This document shows positions 5,904 to 13,080 of a stretch of DNA of 35,129 nt, piece after piece (position 1 is the first letter of the stretch; every line of letters begins with the position of its first letter). The notes under the pieces are model-generated. The model saw only the letters and a list, made by a program, of their open reading frames with translations, was not told the DNA's origin and made no database searches. Source of the stretch: a virus; the IMG/VR virus record IMGVR_UViG_3300048625_000130, positions 1-35,129 of that record; one strand, given 5' to 3'. The translations under genes were made by a program, and so were the position numbers.

Positions 5904-6003
5904 TTGGTCTTCCCTTACCTGCCAGCTATCTGCTGACATAGATAACACTAATACAGATAGTCAGGGAATTGCAACTTCTTGTGCATTGTTATTTTTTTGT
6001 TAC
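5901..6003. repeat. promoter-leader repeat, copy 2
   Basis: Aligns with 1281-1382: same promoter hexamers, leader and ribosome-binding site, different spacer. In this copy the RusA reading frame runs through the block instead of stopping in it. Confidence 0.8.
5945..5974 (-). promoter_or_regulatory. putative sigma-70-type promoter, cassette copy 2
   Basis: TTGCAA as -35 and TAGTGT as -10 (18-bp spacing), with overlapping TATTAG. It reads toward the gene at 5670-5903 and lies within the 3' end of the RusA frame. Confidence 0.6.
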
Positions 6004-6433
6004 CTTGCTCATCAGAGAACGCAACGGTTTGGATAGCGACACGCACCCCCACATCACGTGGGTTATCGGCATACAGCTTGGAGGCATGCCAGCGCACAAT
6101 CAAAGCATCATCTTCCAGCACGTGAGCATTGATGCTGAGCCCATCACCTAACGAACGGCAAAGCTTGTCCAAGTCAGGGGCCACAGTAGGCAGCAGACGC
6201 TTCACGCTCTTAGGCCGTGGCAGGTAGAACGTAGCCCAGATGACAACAGCCTCAGTAAAAGGTCTCTCGTCACCTGTAGCCACGAACGCTCTAAATACAG
6301 CGTCAGCAACAGCTGCACGGAATGGGGCAACCTTCTTGGAGGCCTCAATCATGCGGCCATTGCCAACATGGCGCTTGCTGCCCTGTGGGGCAGGCTCAAC
6401 ACCAGCAACTGTAAAGTAGAGCTCTTGCCTCAT
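5948..6433 (-). CDS. rusA-like: RusA-family Holliday junction resolvase
   Basis: A 161-aa RusA-fold endodeoxyribonuclease that cleaves Holliday junctions during phage replication and recombination. The acidic metal-binding residues are visible in PDLDKLCRSLGD (D87, D89, D97) and LEDDALI (D108, D109), followed by the usual K/D segment (SKLYAD). The N-terminus GVEPAPQGSKR is typical. It is coupled to the upstream membrane-protein gene by ATGA. Oddity: the last about 17 residues are encoded by the promoter-leader repeat. In the other copy of this repeat the upstream gene stops at GTAAC, so this tail may come from loss of the stop frame. Confidence 0.9.
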   Translation of the reverse strand: MRQELYFTVAGVEPAPQGSKRHVGNGRMIEASKKVAPFRAAVADAVFRAFVATGDERPFTEAVVIWATFYLPRPKSVKRLLPTVAPDLDKLCRSLGDGLSINAHVLEDDALIVRWHASKLYADNPRDVGVRVAIQTVAFSDEQGNKKITMHKKLQFPDYLY

Positions 6434-6585
6434 CGTCTACTTGACTGCCAACCCGCGATAGCGCCAACAATGGCAAACCACACACCAAACACAAACTGTG
6501 TCACAGACAGCACTGGGTGCTGAATCTGGGTTGAGCCGGCCACCAGCAAGAAGCTGACAACAAAGGCGTAGATTGCGCCAATCAT
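6430..6585 (-). CDS. 51-aa membrane protein
   Basis: A short gene (ATG 6585, TGA 6430). It overlaps the SSB stop as TAATG and the RusA start as ATGA. Two hydrophobic segments: residues 2-17 (IGAIYAFVVSFLLVAG) and about 30-46 (TQFVFGVWFAIVGAIAG), then a basic tail (QSSRR). Function unknown. Its place between SSB and RusA could simply reflect cargo gene insertion. Confidence 0.7.
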   Translation of the reverse strand: MIGAIYAFVVSFLLVAGSTQIQHPVLSVTQFVFGVWFAIVGAIAGWQSSRR

Positions 6586-6953
6586 TAGAACGGCACATCC
6601 TCAGCGAGCACACCAGCAGGCGCAAGCACGTCTCTGACAACATCAACAGGCCCGCGGCGGTCTACAGGCTCAATCTCAAAGGCACGCACCTTGAGCGCAA
6701 CACCAGTGGTGCCGTCACGCTTCTCAAAGGTGTCCACCTTGCTCAGGTTGCCAACTACACGGATGATGCTGCCCTCAGCAGGGGTAGGCTCACCATCAGG
6801 CAGGGTCACGTCAAAGTAATCCTTGCCAACGGTCTCCCATTCGCCTGTTGCATCGTTCTTAGCACGGCGGCTGTGAGCAACCTTGATGACGGTGCCCCAG
6901 CTAAACTGCTTGGCCTCGTTTACAAAGCCCTCAAACTTCACTTCAATAGCCAT
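6585..6953 (-). CDS. ssb-like: single-stranded DNA-binding protein
   Basis: A 122-aa OB-fold-type protein. The predicted strands FEGFVNEAKQFSWGTVIKVA and KDYFDVTLPD fit an SSB-like barrel. The last residues EDVPF match the acidic C-terminal tip (DDxPF) by which SSBs recruit replication partners. It is shorter than bacterial SSB (about 160-180 aa) because the disordered linker is brief. It lies between the replication initiator and RusA. The 73-bp gap upstream holds only its ribosome-binding site and a weak hairpin. Confidence 0.82.
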   Translation of the reverse strand: MAIEVKFEGFVNEAKQFSWGTVIKVAHSRRAKNDATGEWETVGKDYFDVTLPDGEPTPAEGSIIRVVGNLSKVDTFEKRDGTTGVALKVRAFEIEPVDRRGPVDVVRDVLAPAGVLAEDVPF

Positions 6954-7026
6954 CTATTGGCCCTCATTTCTTGTTAGGGTCTCACTCTTAGCGGTGAGCA
7001 CTTTTGATACATCTCAAGCCTAGTGA

Positions 7027-7872
7027 TTAGCTTGCGACATCTTTAGAGCAGACACGGCACATGACAGCAACACGGTCATGCTCACAGCGCTTAGGCGGAT
7101 TCAACTTTGCTTGGGCCTCTGCGGCTCGCTGCTCATCTCGCAGACGTGCTGAGGCGGCAAGCTCAACCTCACGCTTACGCGCATTGGACTCTGCTGCCAG
7201 CGCAGCCTTTTCCTCTGGGGTGCGCTCACGCTCAGGGTAAGGCTCAGACTCCCAGCCACCTGCGTTGAGCCAAGAGGCTGGGTAGGGGATGAATTGCTTG
7301 GGAGGCAGGTTAGGGTCTGCTGAGAGTCTGCGAGCGCCTGCCACGATGGTGGCTGACTCAACCTCTTTGCATGCCTTGGCGAACGCTCTCTGCGCAGCAA
7401 GCTTCTCCACCTTGCGTGGGTAGTGAATCCAAAACTCATTGAACGCAACCTCAAGCTCTGCTTGGGGGTATTTCTTAGGTTCTTGTTGTTCTTGAATAAT
7501 GTTGTTCTTAGTGATTGGATTGCCCAACGTAGGCTTATCCAACGTAGGTAAATCCAACGTAGGTGAGGTGTCAGGGTCTCTGGTGGTGTAGGTGTAGTCA
7601 GACAAGTGCCCTAGTTCATTGCGAACACGGGCCTCTGAGCGCTCCAGATAGCCTGCCTCAATTAGCTCACTGACAGATGACCTGATGGCATCAATGCCGC
7701 ACTTGTTGGCATCAGCAAGGCTTCTGAGGCTCACAGACCATCCGGGGCGGTGAGACATGAGTTGAGCAAGCAGACCAATAGAGCGCAAGCTCAGGTTTGG
7801 GTCTCGCAGCCAAGCGTTAGGCAGCTGGGTGTAGTGGTCTTCAAAAGTGTGGTGACCGCGTATTAGTGGCAT
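7027..7872 (-). CDS. replication initiator / helicase-loader-like protein with N-terminal winged helix
   Basis: A 281-aa protein. The N-terminus (about 1-90) is a winged HTH of the phage replication-protein type (WLRDPNLSLRSIGLLAQLMS; RSSVSELIEAGYLER). A low-complexity linker (about 100-135) contains TLDLPTLDKPTLGNP. The second domain (about 140-215; FNEFWIHYPRKVEKLAAQRA, PKQFIPYPASWLN) is typical of replisome organisers. The last part is a charged helix plus a possible zinc knuckle (CEHDRVAVMCRVC). The linker DNA holds three 15-bp-spaced iterons, as lambda O carries its origin in its own gene. It probably binds the origin and recruits host helicase. Confidence 0.8.
   Translation of the reverse strand: MPLIRGHHTFEDHYTQLPNAWLRDPNLSLRSIGLLAQLMSHRPGWSVSLRSLADANKCGIDAIRSSVSELIEAGYLERSEARVRNELGHLSDYTYTTRDPDTSPTLDLPTLDKPTLGNPITKNNIIQEQQEPKKYPQAELEVAFNEFWIHYPRKVEKLAAQRAFAKACKEVESATIVAGARRLSADPNLPPKQFIPYPASWLNAGGWESEPYPERERTPEEKAALAAESNARKREVELAASARLRDEQRAAEAQAKLNPPKRCEHDRVAVMCRVCSKDVAS
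7463..7563. other. candidate replication origin: three iterons plus AT-rich tract
   Basis: CCAACGTAGG occurs three times at 7524, 7539 and 7554, an exact 15-bp period, inside the initiator gene. Next to it (about 7463-7517) is a T/A-rich stretch (TTGTTGTTCTTGAATAATG). Iterons beside an AT-rich unwinding region inside the initiator gene match the lambda ori plan. The 15-bp period is also a multiple of three, so a peptide repeat alone could explain it. Confidence 0.5.
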
Positions 7873-7884
7873 AGTAAATCCTTC

Positions 7885-8220
7885 CTAGACAATCACCTTA
7901 CGGCCAAATTGATTGTCTAGCAAATACCATTCTTGCGTCTGCGTGTCATAAACAGATGTGGCCATTGGGTCTTGCCAAGAATCAAGCTTCCACCCATAGC
8001 GTTTAGCCTGTGCAGCTGCCTTGTGATTGCTCTCAATGGCACCGTTCATTGCTGAGCAGAGCACGATGATGTTAGAGGGCACATCACGTGCCTTAGACCC
8101 ACCCATGCCACGGTTGGCCCGATGGTTAGGGGATAGGGCCTCAGTCTCGCCACAGTGCAAACACCCGCCATCACGTGCCAGATACTTGCCAAACTCTTTA
8201 GGGGTCAACTGGTCTTCCAT
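7885..8220 (-). CDS. HNH-like endonuclease
   Basis: A 111-aa HNH-family protein. The zinc pair CLHC is at about 20-23, the first His is in SPNHRANRGMGG (about 30-41), and NIIVLCSAMNGAIESN supplies the central Asn and further residues. The fold would nick or cut DNA. In this position, between the initiator and recombination genes, it could be a free-standing homing-type nuclease or a recombination accessory. The start overlaps the upstream gene by 16 bp. Confidence 0.75.
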   Translation of the reverse strand: MEDQLTPKEFGKYLARDGGCLHCGETEALSPNHRANRGMGGSKARDVPSNIIVLCSAMNGAIESNHKAAAQAKRYGWKLDSWQDPMATSVYDTQTQEWYLLDNQFGRKVIV

Positions 8221-8546
8221 TGCAGCTCAATCATGCGAGCTGAAGTCTGCACAGCCATCATTGACTCTGTGAGGTGTTTGAGCTTGAGCCTGATGCGGTT
8301 GACCTCAACCTTGGCCATAGATGCCTCTTCGCGTGCGTCAGCGGCTGCCAGCTTGGCAACAGCCTGCCTGTCCACCACAGTGCCCTGTGCGTCTAAGAGC
8401 GCCAGAGCCTCCACACGGTCTGCTGCAAGCTCCAAGGCCACTAGGTTGCGCTCAGCCTCTGCTAGCAGCTCTATGCCCCTCTCAGAGGTTGCACGGATAC
8501 GGCCCAGCTCGCGCACCACATCAAGTGGGGTTTCTAACTCAGTCAA
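8205..8546 (-). CDS. coiled-coil hypothetical protein
   Basis: A 113-aa protein, almost entirely charged helix (Ala, Glu, Arg, Leu heptads from about 15 to 95) and likely coiled-coil. It lies in a tight overlapping cluster between the annealing protein and HNH genes. No enzymatic motif. It may be a structural partner in recombination or replication. Confidence 0.7.
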   Translation of the reverse strand: MTELETPLDVVRELGRIRATSERGIELLAEAERNLVALELAADRVEALALLDAQGTVVDRQAVAKLAAADAREEASMAKVEVNRIRLKLKHLTESMMAVQTSARMIELQWKTS

Positions 8547-8730
8547 TGTCTGCCTCTTCTATCTGCGCCTGCTTCATGATTAGACGCAGGTGTAGGCGCT
8601 TGACCTCAGCATCAAAGGGGCGTGGGTCACGGTCTGCGTCACGGTAAAAGTCAGCCACCTGCCTCAGCTGGTCAAAGGCCTCTGCAAGAATCTTGCGGTC
8701 TCTAACAAGCGGGTGCACATGGTCAGGCAA
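8539..8730 (-). CDS. small helical hypothetical protein
   Basis: A 63-aa helical protein. The start is TTG at 8730, overlapping the end of the upstream gene; a GTG four codons downstream is an alternative. It contains AFDQLRQVADFYRDADRDPR and an acidic C-terminus (EEADID). Function unknown. Confidence 0.6.
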   Translation of the reverse strand: MPDHVHPLVRDRKILAEAFDQLRQVADFYRDADRDPRPFDAEVKRLHLRLIMKQAQIEEADID

Positions 8731-9223
8731 GAGTGTCCACCTTGGCCTTGATGGCGTTTAGCACCTCATTGCCGGCGCGGCGGGTGCGGGCCTCGTTGTA
8801 GAGCTGACGTGCAGCATCAACGTTGGTGAGCGCTGCAATCTCTGCCTGCCAGTTGCGGGCATCAGGTGTCTTCTCTTGACGGTTGCGCACTTCCTCTTGA
8901 GAGGCAATGCCCTTGCGTGTGTCTACAGCGAGCGCTGCAACCATGGCGCGGCCCCAAGCTGCGGTCTCAGCGTTCTGCACCTCTGAGTCTCGCGTGAATT
9001 GGGTAGGGCCGGGGATTGGCTCCCAAGCGGTGCCGATGCCGGGGCGTGAGTCATCAGGTGTGCGGTAAGCGGCAGCCGTGTAGACCACCCAATCCTTGCC
9101 AGCCACGTTGACAAACTGAAGGCTCTGCTGCTGTAGCGAGCCCTCTGGGAACTTGTCCCTAAACTCAACGATGCGGGTGGCCACGTCAATGTAGTCAAGT
9201 GGCCCCTTGTAGTTTTGTGCCAT
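8723..9223 (-). CDS. probable single-strand DNA annealing protein (ERF/Rad52-like)
   Basis: A 166-aa protein. The N-terminal YIDVATRIVEFRDKFPEG and the central EVQNAETAAWGRAMVAAL (about 95-112) resemble phage Erf/Sak-type annealing proteins, where a similar ENxETxAIGRAL segment is conserved. The position directly downstream of a YqaJ exonuclease is the classical place for the annealing partner (compare Exo-Beta). Its role would be to anneal ssDNA exposed by the exonuclease. The family match is by eye and moderate. The start lies in a TAGCAACATG junction, with AAGAAGGG as ribosome-binding site. Confidence 0.6.
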   Translation of the reverse strand: MAQNYKGPLDYIDVATRIVEFRDKFPEGSLQQQSLQFVNVAGKDWVVYTAAAYRTPDDSRPGIGTAWEPIPGPTQFTRDSEVQNAETAAWGRAMVAALAVDTRKGIASQEEVRNRQEKTPDARNWQAEIAALTNVDAARQLYNEARTRRAGNEVLNAIKAKVDTLA

Positions 9224-9227
9224 GTTG

Positions 9228-10133
9228 CTATCCCTTCTTGGTTACTAGATACGGGGTGCCGCCCTTGCGAGCTTGACGAGTAAGCACCCACTGGTCATAG
9301 AGCAAGCCACGCTTGGCTGTGCCCATCGCCTCAAGCACTCTGGCCCTCAGCTCGTTCATGTCACTCTCACACTCAGCCAGCTGCTCCATCGCTTGGAAGT
9401 AGTGCAGGCCCAGCTCACCTAGCTCAACGCTGCTGTCAGAATCAATGTCTGGGTGCAGCTCGCGCACGGTGTTGTAGGTGGAGAGCATGGGGGTTGACAG
9501 CTCAGGCTTACCGTCAGCATCAACGTAAGCAGCGCGGAATGCATCAACAGTGGCAAGGTTGGTGTCATGCTCAAAGCTGTCAGCCTCAATCTCAAACTCA
9601 CGGTATTTGGAGCCACTAAACAACACCACCACATAGGCGTGCTTGAGCCCAAAGGTCTGTAGATACCACTGCACCTGAGTGCGGTAGTAGACAGGCACAC
9701 CATCAGCCCATGCGTCTTCGTAGCGGGCAGTCTTGACCTCAACGATGCCTAGCGAGCCATCAGCGGCCTGATAGAGGGCATCTGGGTTAGCTATCTGCCA
9801 ACCACGCTCACGATGCTGCCAAGTGCCACAGTCAGGCTGCACAGCCAGCTCAGGGTGGTCATCCATAAAGCGGCCCAAGATGGCCGGCTCCAAACGTGTG
9901 CCCCACTCCATCGCATCATTGCGGGGGATGTCAGACTCAATCAAACCCTTGCGCTTAGCCCACCACGTGTAAGGCGATTCCCAAGGATTGCAGCCAACAA
10001 TGGTGCCAACGTCAGAGCCACCAATGCCAGTAGCTCGCACACGATGCCACTCAGGTGACTGATTAGCAAAAGTGCCAAGGTAAACAGCGTCTGAGATGGT
10101 GTCAGGTAGAGCCTCTAAGATGTTTATTGTCAT
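9228..10133 (-). CDS. YqaJ-family (lambda Exo-like) recombination exonuclease
   Basis: A 301-aa PD-(D/E)XK exonuclease. Motifs: GIGGSD (36-41) with the family's NPWESPYTWWAKRKG next to it, EWGTRLEP (E82), NPDAL (D118) and VEVKTA (E132, K134), then YYRTQVQWYLQTFG. It degrades one strand of dsDNA ends to feed the annealing protein. I chose ATG 10133 because GGGAAGGAAACCTG precedes it; a longer frame begins at 10202 but has no such site. It is first in the leftward replication-recombination operon. Confidence 0.93.
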   Translation of the reverse strand: MTINILEALPDTISDAVYLGTFANQSPEWHRVRATGIGGSDVGTIVGCNPWESPYTWWAKRKGLIESDIPRNDAMEWGTRLEPAILGRFMDDHPELAVQPDCGTWQHRERGWQIANPDALYQAADGSLGIVEVKTARYEDAWADGVPVYYRTQVQWYLQTFGLKHAYVVVLFSGSKYREFEIEADSFEHDTNLATVDAFRAAYVDADGKPELSTPMLSTYNTVRELHPDIDSDSSVELGELGLHYFQAMEQLAECESDMNELRARVLEAMGTAKRGLLYDQWVLTRQARKGGTPYLVTKKG

Positions 10134-10217
10134 CAGGTTTCCTTCCCTTAGTCTGGTGACCGCAGGCAGGGGTTGAGCGGTTATGCTCCCCCTGTTTTGC
10201 ATTTCCAGAGATTAGTA

Positions 10218-10235
10218 ACTACTGTTAACTGTAGT
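10218..10235. promoter_or_regulatory. candidate operator palindrome between divergent genes
   Basis: ACTACTGTTAACTGTAGT is an 18-bp inverted repeat with one mismatched pair, in the 135-bp spacer between the divergent exonuclease and WhiB genes. It is the right size and place for a repressor or WhiB-linked operator. The spacer is AT-rich and must hold promoters for both directions, but I cannot fix -10/-35 boxes confidently. Confidence 0.45.
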
Positions 10236-10268
10236 AATACTCACTGACATTTAGATAAGGGACTAGAC

Positions 10269-10559
10269 ATGTTTGACGAAGGCTTTAGAGTCAACCCAGA
10301 GCTTGTTGCACTATGGCGTGCACAGGATGAGGCAGACGAGATTGTGGGCTGCACCAACTACCCAGACCTCTTTTACCCAGACGTGCGCGGGGTAGGGATG
10401 GCATCCAACACACAGATGGCAAGAGACCTCTGCGCTGCTTGCCCAATCGTGGCTATGTGTGCCGCTTACGGCATCAACCATGAAGAGCACGGCATCTGGG
10501 GTGGCCTCACTGAAGATGACCGCAAGAGCATCCGTAGATTGCGGGGGATGGCAGCATGA
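10269..10559 (+). CDS. whiB-like: WhiB-family Fe-S transcriptional regulator
   Basis: A 96-aa WhiB-like protein. The four cluster cysteines have canonical spacing: C28, C55, C58, C64. GIWGG is at 75-79, followed by a basic C-terminus (DRKSIRRLRG). WhiB proteins hold a [4Fe-4S] cluster and act with the primary sigma factor; they occur only in Actinobacteria and their phages. Phage copies can down-regulate host whiB genes and affect superinfection. It is transcribed opposite to the surrounding early genes, from the spacer with the palindrome at 10218-10235, so it may be expressed separately, for example in lysogeny (inference). Confidence 0.95.
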   Translation: MFDEGFRVNPELVALWRAQDEADEIVGCTNYPDLFYPDVRGVGMASNTQMARDLCAACPIVAMCAAYGINHEEHGIWGGLTEDDRKSIRRLRGMAA

Positions 10560-10870
10560 GCTACAAGCGCATAGAGGGAACCATGACCTTTGAGGCGCAG
10601 TGCAAACGCTGCGGCTACCTGTTCACATTCAGCGAGCGCACACTATTGCGTGGCGGCTATGACACTGAGCACTGTGGCAGTTGCAAGGCTGTGCCTGCTC
10701 TGACCATCTGGCGCAACGGGGTGCGCTGTGTGCCATGGCAGGGTGACTTTGACCTAGACAACTACTGGCCGCTCAAGGATGGGCAGCCGCACTTGGTGGG
10801 GCCACGCAGCTGCGGTAACGCTGACTGTGTAGTGCCCTCGCACGTGCAGCTACAGGCGCTCGCCTGCTAG
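10556..10870 (+). CDS. zinc-binding HNH-like protein
   Basis: A 104-aa protein coupled to whiB by ATGA. CKRC (about 16-19) and CGSC (about 40-43) form a probable zinc ribbon. The C-terminal SCGNADCVVPSHVQL matches the second half of phage HNH/HNH_3 proteins (C-x4-C-x-x-P-x-H). The usual catalytic His-Asn core is not clear, so it may be a DNA-binding remnant. Its last 21 bp overlap the end of the convergent gene 10850-11434. Confidence 0.6.
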   Translation: MSYKRIEGTMTFEAQCKRCGYLFTFSERTLLRGGYDTEHCGSCKAVPALTIWRNGVRCVPWQGDFDLDNYWPLKDGQPHLVGPRSCGNADCVVPSHVQLQALAC

Positions 10871-11434
10871 AGCATCTACCAGACGCTGCACAGCACGGTC
10901 TGAGGCCTTTTTAGCGCCATCCTTAGTGATGTTGCGTAGCTCGCCTATCTCTTCGAACGTGAGGCCGTCACGGTAACGCCAAGCAAGCACCTGCTGTAGC
11001 TCAGGGTTGAGCCCCCAGTAGGTCTGCTTGATGTCTGTGAGCAGAGTCAAGGCGTTGTCAAACGATGCCGGCACAGAGGCAGCCACGCCACTCACAGGGT
11101 TCTCTAGCACTGTGGTCTGTGGGATGTCTTCAAAGATGAACGGCAGAGCACGCTCAACCAATGGCACCGTGTAGTAGTTGTCAGCTGCGATAGGTCTACC
11201 CACGCGGGCAGCCTGCTCACGTGCACAAAACCTTGCAGCCTCACGGCGCAGAGACACATACAGCTTGCCGTTGTCACCCGGCTCATCTCGCCAACGCTCT
11301 AGGTTGCGCATGTTCTCCACCATCCACAAGAACAGGTGTGATTGCAGGTCATCAACCTCAACGGCTGACCACTTGGAGCCGATGCGCCACGCAACCTTAG
11401 AGGCAAGACGGATTTCAGATGGGTTTACGGTCAA
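10850..11434 (-). CDS. sigma-70-family-like factor
   Basis: A 194-aa protein. The N-terminal helices (VEVDDLQSHLFLWMVENM) resemble sigma region 2. The C-terminal segment (LNPELQQVLAWRYRDGLTFEEIGEL, then KDGAKKASDRAVQRLVDAL) is a region 4 HTH that would contact -35 elements. Between them is a long, poorly conserved linker. It could direct transcription of a phage gene set, or be a truncated sigma-like DNA-binding protein. It is downstream of the metallophosphoesterase in one operon. Confidence 0.7.
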   Translation of the reverse strand: MTVNPSEIRLASKVAWRIGSKWSAVEVDDLQSHLFLWMVENMRNLERWRDEPGDNGKLYVSLRREAARFCAREQAARVGRPIAADNYYTVPLVERALPFIFEDIPQTTVLENPVSGVAASVPASFDNALTLLTDIKQTYWGLNPELQQVLAWRYRDGLTFEEIGELRNITKDGAKKASDRAVQRLVDALAGERL

Positions 11435-11442
11435 GGTGTGTC

Positions 11443-12717
11443 CTAGATGTTTCGTGCTGCGACACGAGTGCGCGGCCAGCGGTAAGGTGATAGAGATTCA
11501 ATAGGTTGGTGCTTAGTGATGGTGCCCTTGACAATCAACGGGTCAGAGACCAACCCAGCAGACTGGCTAAACCAAGCTGACGCATCACACAAGGCACCAC
11601 CCATAATGAGGTAGGTGTCACCAATGAGCTGCTGCGCAATCAGGTGGTGGTAGTGGCCTACAAACAAGATGTCTGAGTCACCAATAGGGTCACGTGTGGC
11701 AGCCATGGATTTGAACCAACCAAGTAGCTTGTTAGCTGGGGAGCCGGCAGCTCGCGCAATGTGACCATGCGTCAAGCCAACAACCCAGCCCTGCACTTCA
11801 ACGGTGAGGCTTAGGCGCTCTTTGGCGGGGAAGCTGAAGGTAACGTGCTCAAACTTTTGAGACAGAGCAAACGCCTCAGCAATCTGCTCAATCACTGCCA
11901 CGTCATCGTTGTCTCCCAGCGTGGTGTAAGCCTTGCCGTTCTGACGGTTCTCACCGTGGTTGCCCGGCACTACAGCCACATGCACTGGGAGGCCCAAGGA
12001 TGCAATCTCAATCAGAATCTCTGACACAAGACGGCGCACAAGCTTTACCTGCTCACGGCGGTCAAGGGTCACAGAGAACGTCTGCATCTCATACCAGCCG
12101 CTGATGCCCTCAACAAGGTCACCAGTGATAGGCACAAAGATGCTTGATACAGGCTTGCCACCCTTGGCCAAACTAATCAAGTCTTGCTTGACAAGGCTAG
12201 GAATCTCTAACGCTCTAGCAACCATGCCGTCAAGGCCGTCACCATCTGCCTGACCTGCCTGCAAATCGGTGATTTGAATGAAGTAGGTGCGAGCATCATC
12301 AGACTCAACTACCTTGGGAGTCTTTGGCTTAGCCTTCTTTGCTGCGGCAACAATGTCATCAAGGTCAACACCAGCAGCCTCTAAGCGTCTGCGCTTGATG
12401 CGGGCCTTGAAGTAGTAGAAGCGCTTTATCTCGCCACCACCAATGTTGCCATCCCAAGCACGCACCTCAACGGTGCTGCCATCAATAGCAAACTCTGTTG
12501 CGTCAATGCCCTCTGGTAGCAGCTCGCGCAAGATAGCATCCCAGTCACTTGGTGCTTCTGCTAAAGGCTCAGTGACCAAGACACCAGTCTCAGCCCCAAG
12601 CGTTACTCCGGGTGTCCAACCTGCTGGGTGCTTATGCTTACGGCCTCGCTGCACCTCTACAGATGCGCCATCAGTGCCTATCGCTAGCAGAGCATCTAGC
12701 TTGCTACGTTCGTTCAT
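11443..12717 (-). CDS. calcineurin-like metallophosphoesterase
   Basis: A 424-aa protein. The phosphoesterase domain starts about residue 140. Metal-binding motifs in order: TDLQAG (D151), TGDLVEG (199-203), PGNHGE (251-256), THGH (316-319), GHYHH (354-358). The N-terminal 130 residues are separate and include a basic stretch. Such enzymes (Mre11/SbcD-like or general phosphodiesterases) are common in early regions of actinophages; the substrate is not known. It overlaps the upstream HTH gene by 4 bp (ATGA). Confidence 0.88.
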   Translation of the reverse strand: MNERSKLDALLAIGTDGASVEVQRGRKHKHPAGWTPGVTLGAETGVLVTEPLAEAPSDWDAILRELLPEGIDATEFAIDGSTVEVRAWDGNIGGGEIKRFYYFKARIKRRRLEAAGVDLDDIVAAAKKAKPKTPKVVESDDARTYFIQITDLQAGQADGDGLDGMVARALEIPSLVKQDLISLAKGGKPVSSIFVPITGDLVEGISGWYEMQTFSVTLDRREQVKLVRRLVSEILIEIASLGLPVHVAVVPGNHGENRQNGKAYTTLGDNDDVAVIEQIAEAFALSQKFEHVTFSFPAKERLSLTVEVQGWVVGLTHGHIARAAGSPANKLLGWFKSMAATRDPIGDSDILFVGHYHHLIAQQLIGDTYLIMGGALCDASAWFSQSAGLVSDPLIVKGTITKHQPIESLSPYRWPRTRVAARNI

Positions 12718-12971
12718 CCAACCAACAACTTTCTACATGAGCACACGCCACGGCGGTGATAATTGATTACTGTGCCACCAACGTCAATGCCAGCACTGAG
12801 CAGACGCTCACGCAGCTGGTAGTCAGAGAGACCACCCTGCTTGTAACTGGTGTCAACAAGGTTCTGCACAGCAGACTTGTAAGGCTCATCCAAACTGGTG
12901 ATGAGCTGCGCCACCTTGCAAGGGGTAGCCGCCTTAGCTGGGATAGGTTCCAGCAACACATCTAAACTCAT
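12714..12971 (-). CDS. HTH protein with C-terminal HRRG-C-C motif
   Basis: An 85-aa protein. I chose ATG 12971, with AAAGGGAATCA upstream, over the in-frame ATG at 13076, because a promoter-like sequence lies between them. It contains CKVAQLITSLDEPYKSAV, then YQLRERLLSAGIDVGGTVINYHRRGVCSC. This arrangement, with a helix-turn-helix ending in HRRGxCxC, recurs in small actinophage DNA-binding proteins. It could be a Cro- or excise-like regulator given the nearby integrase; this is unproven. Confidence 0.65.
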   Translation of the reverse strand: MSLDVLLEPIPAKAATPCKVAQLITSLDEPYKSAVQNLVDTSYKQGGLSDYQLRERLLSAGIDVGGTVINYHRRGVCSCRKLLVG

Positions 12972-13021
12972 TGATTCCCTTTCAGACAGCCCATGTTGAG
13001 CTGCTATCAACAAGCCTAGCG

Positions 13022-13046
13022 ATAATACAGACACCCACGCAGGCAA
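13022..13046 (-). promoter_or_regulatory. possible promoter
   Basis: GTTGCC and CTGTATTAT resemble the two cassette promoters (GTTGCA, TGTATTAG), but the spacing is about 2 bp shorter. It would read into the HTH gene at 12714-12971. Confidence 0.3.
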
Positions 13047-13080
13047 CATAACCTCAGCGTGTCGCGTCTGTGCCATGTTG

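Noticed and set aside
6437-6646. 69-codon minus-strand frame before RusA
   Set aside because: Overlaps SSB in the wrong frame; the coupled 51-codon frame at 6430-6585 encodes a clean two-helix membrane protein.
7524-7563. Possible CRISPR-like array
   Set aside because: Only three 10-bp repeats with 5-bp spacing; fits iterons, not a CRISPR. No cas-like genes or other array found.
12972-13076. N-terminal extension of the HTH protein starting at the TAGCAACATG junction
   Set aside because: Kept only as an alternative: the internal ATG 12971 has a better ribosome-binding site and a promoter-like sequence lies in between.
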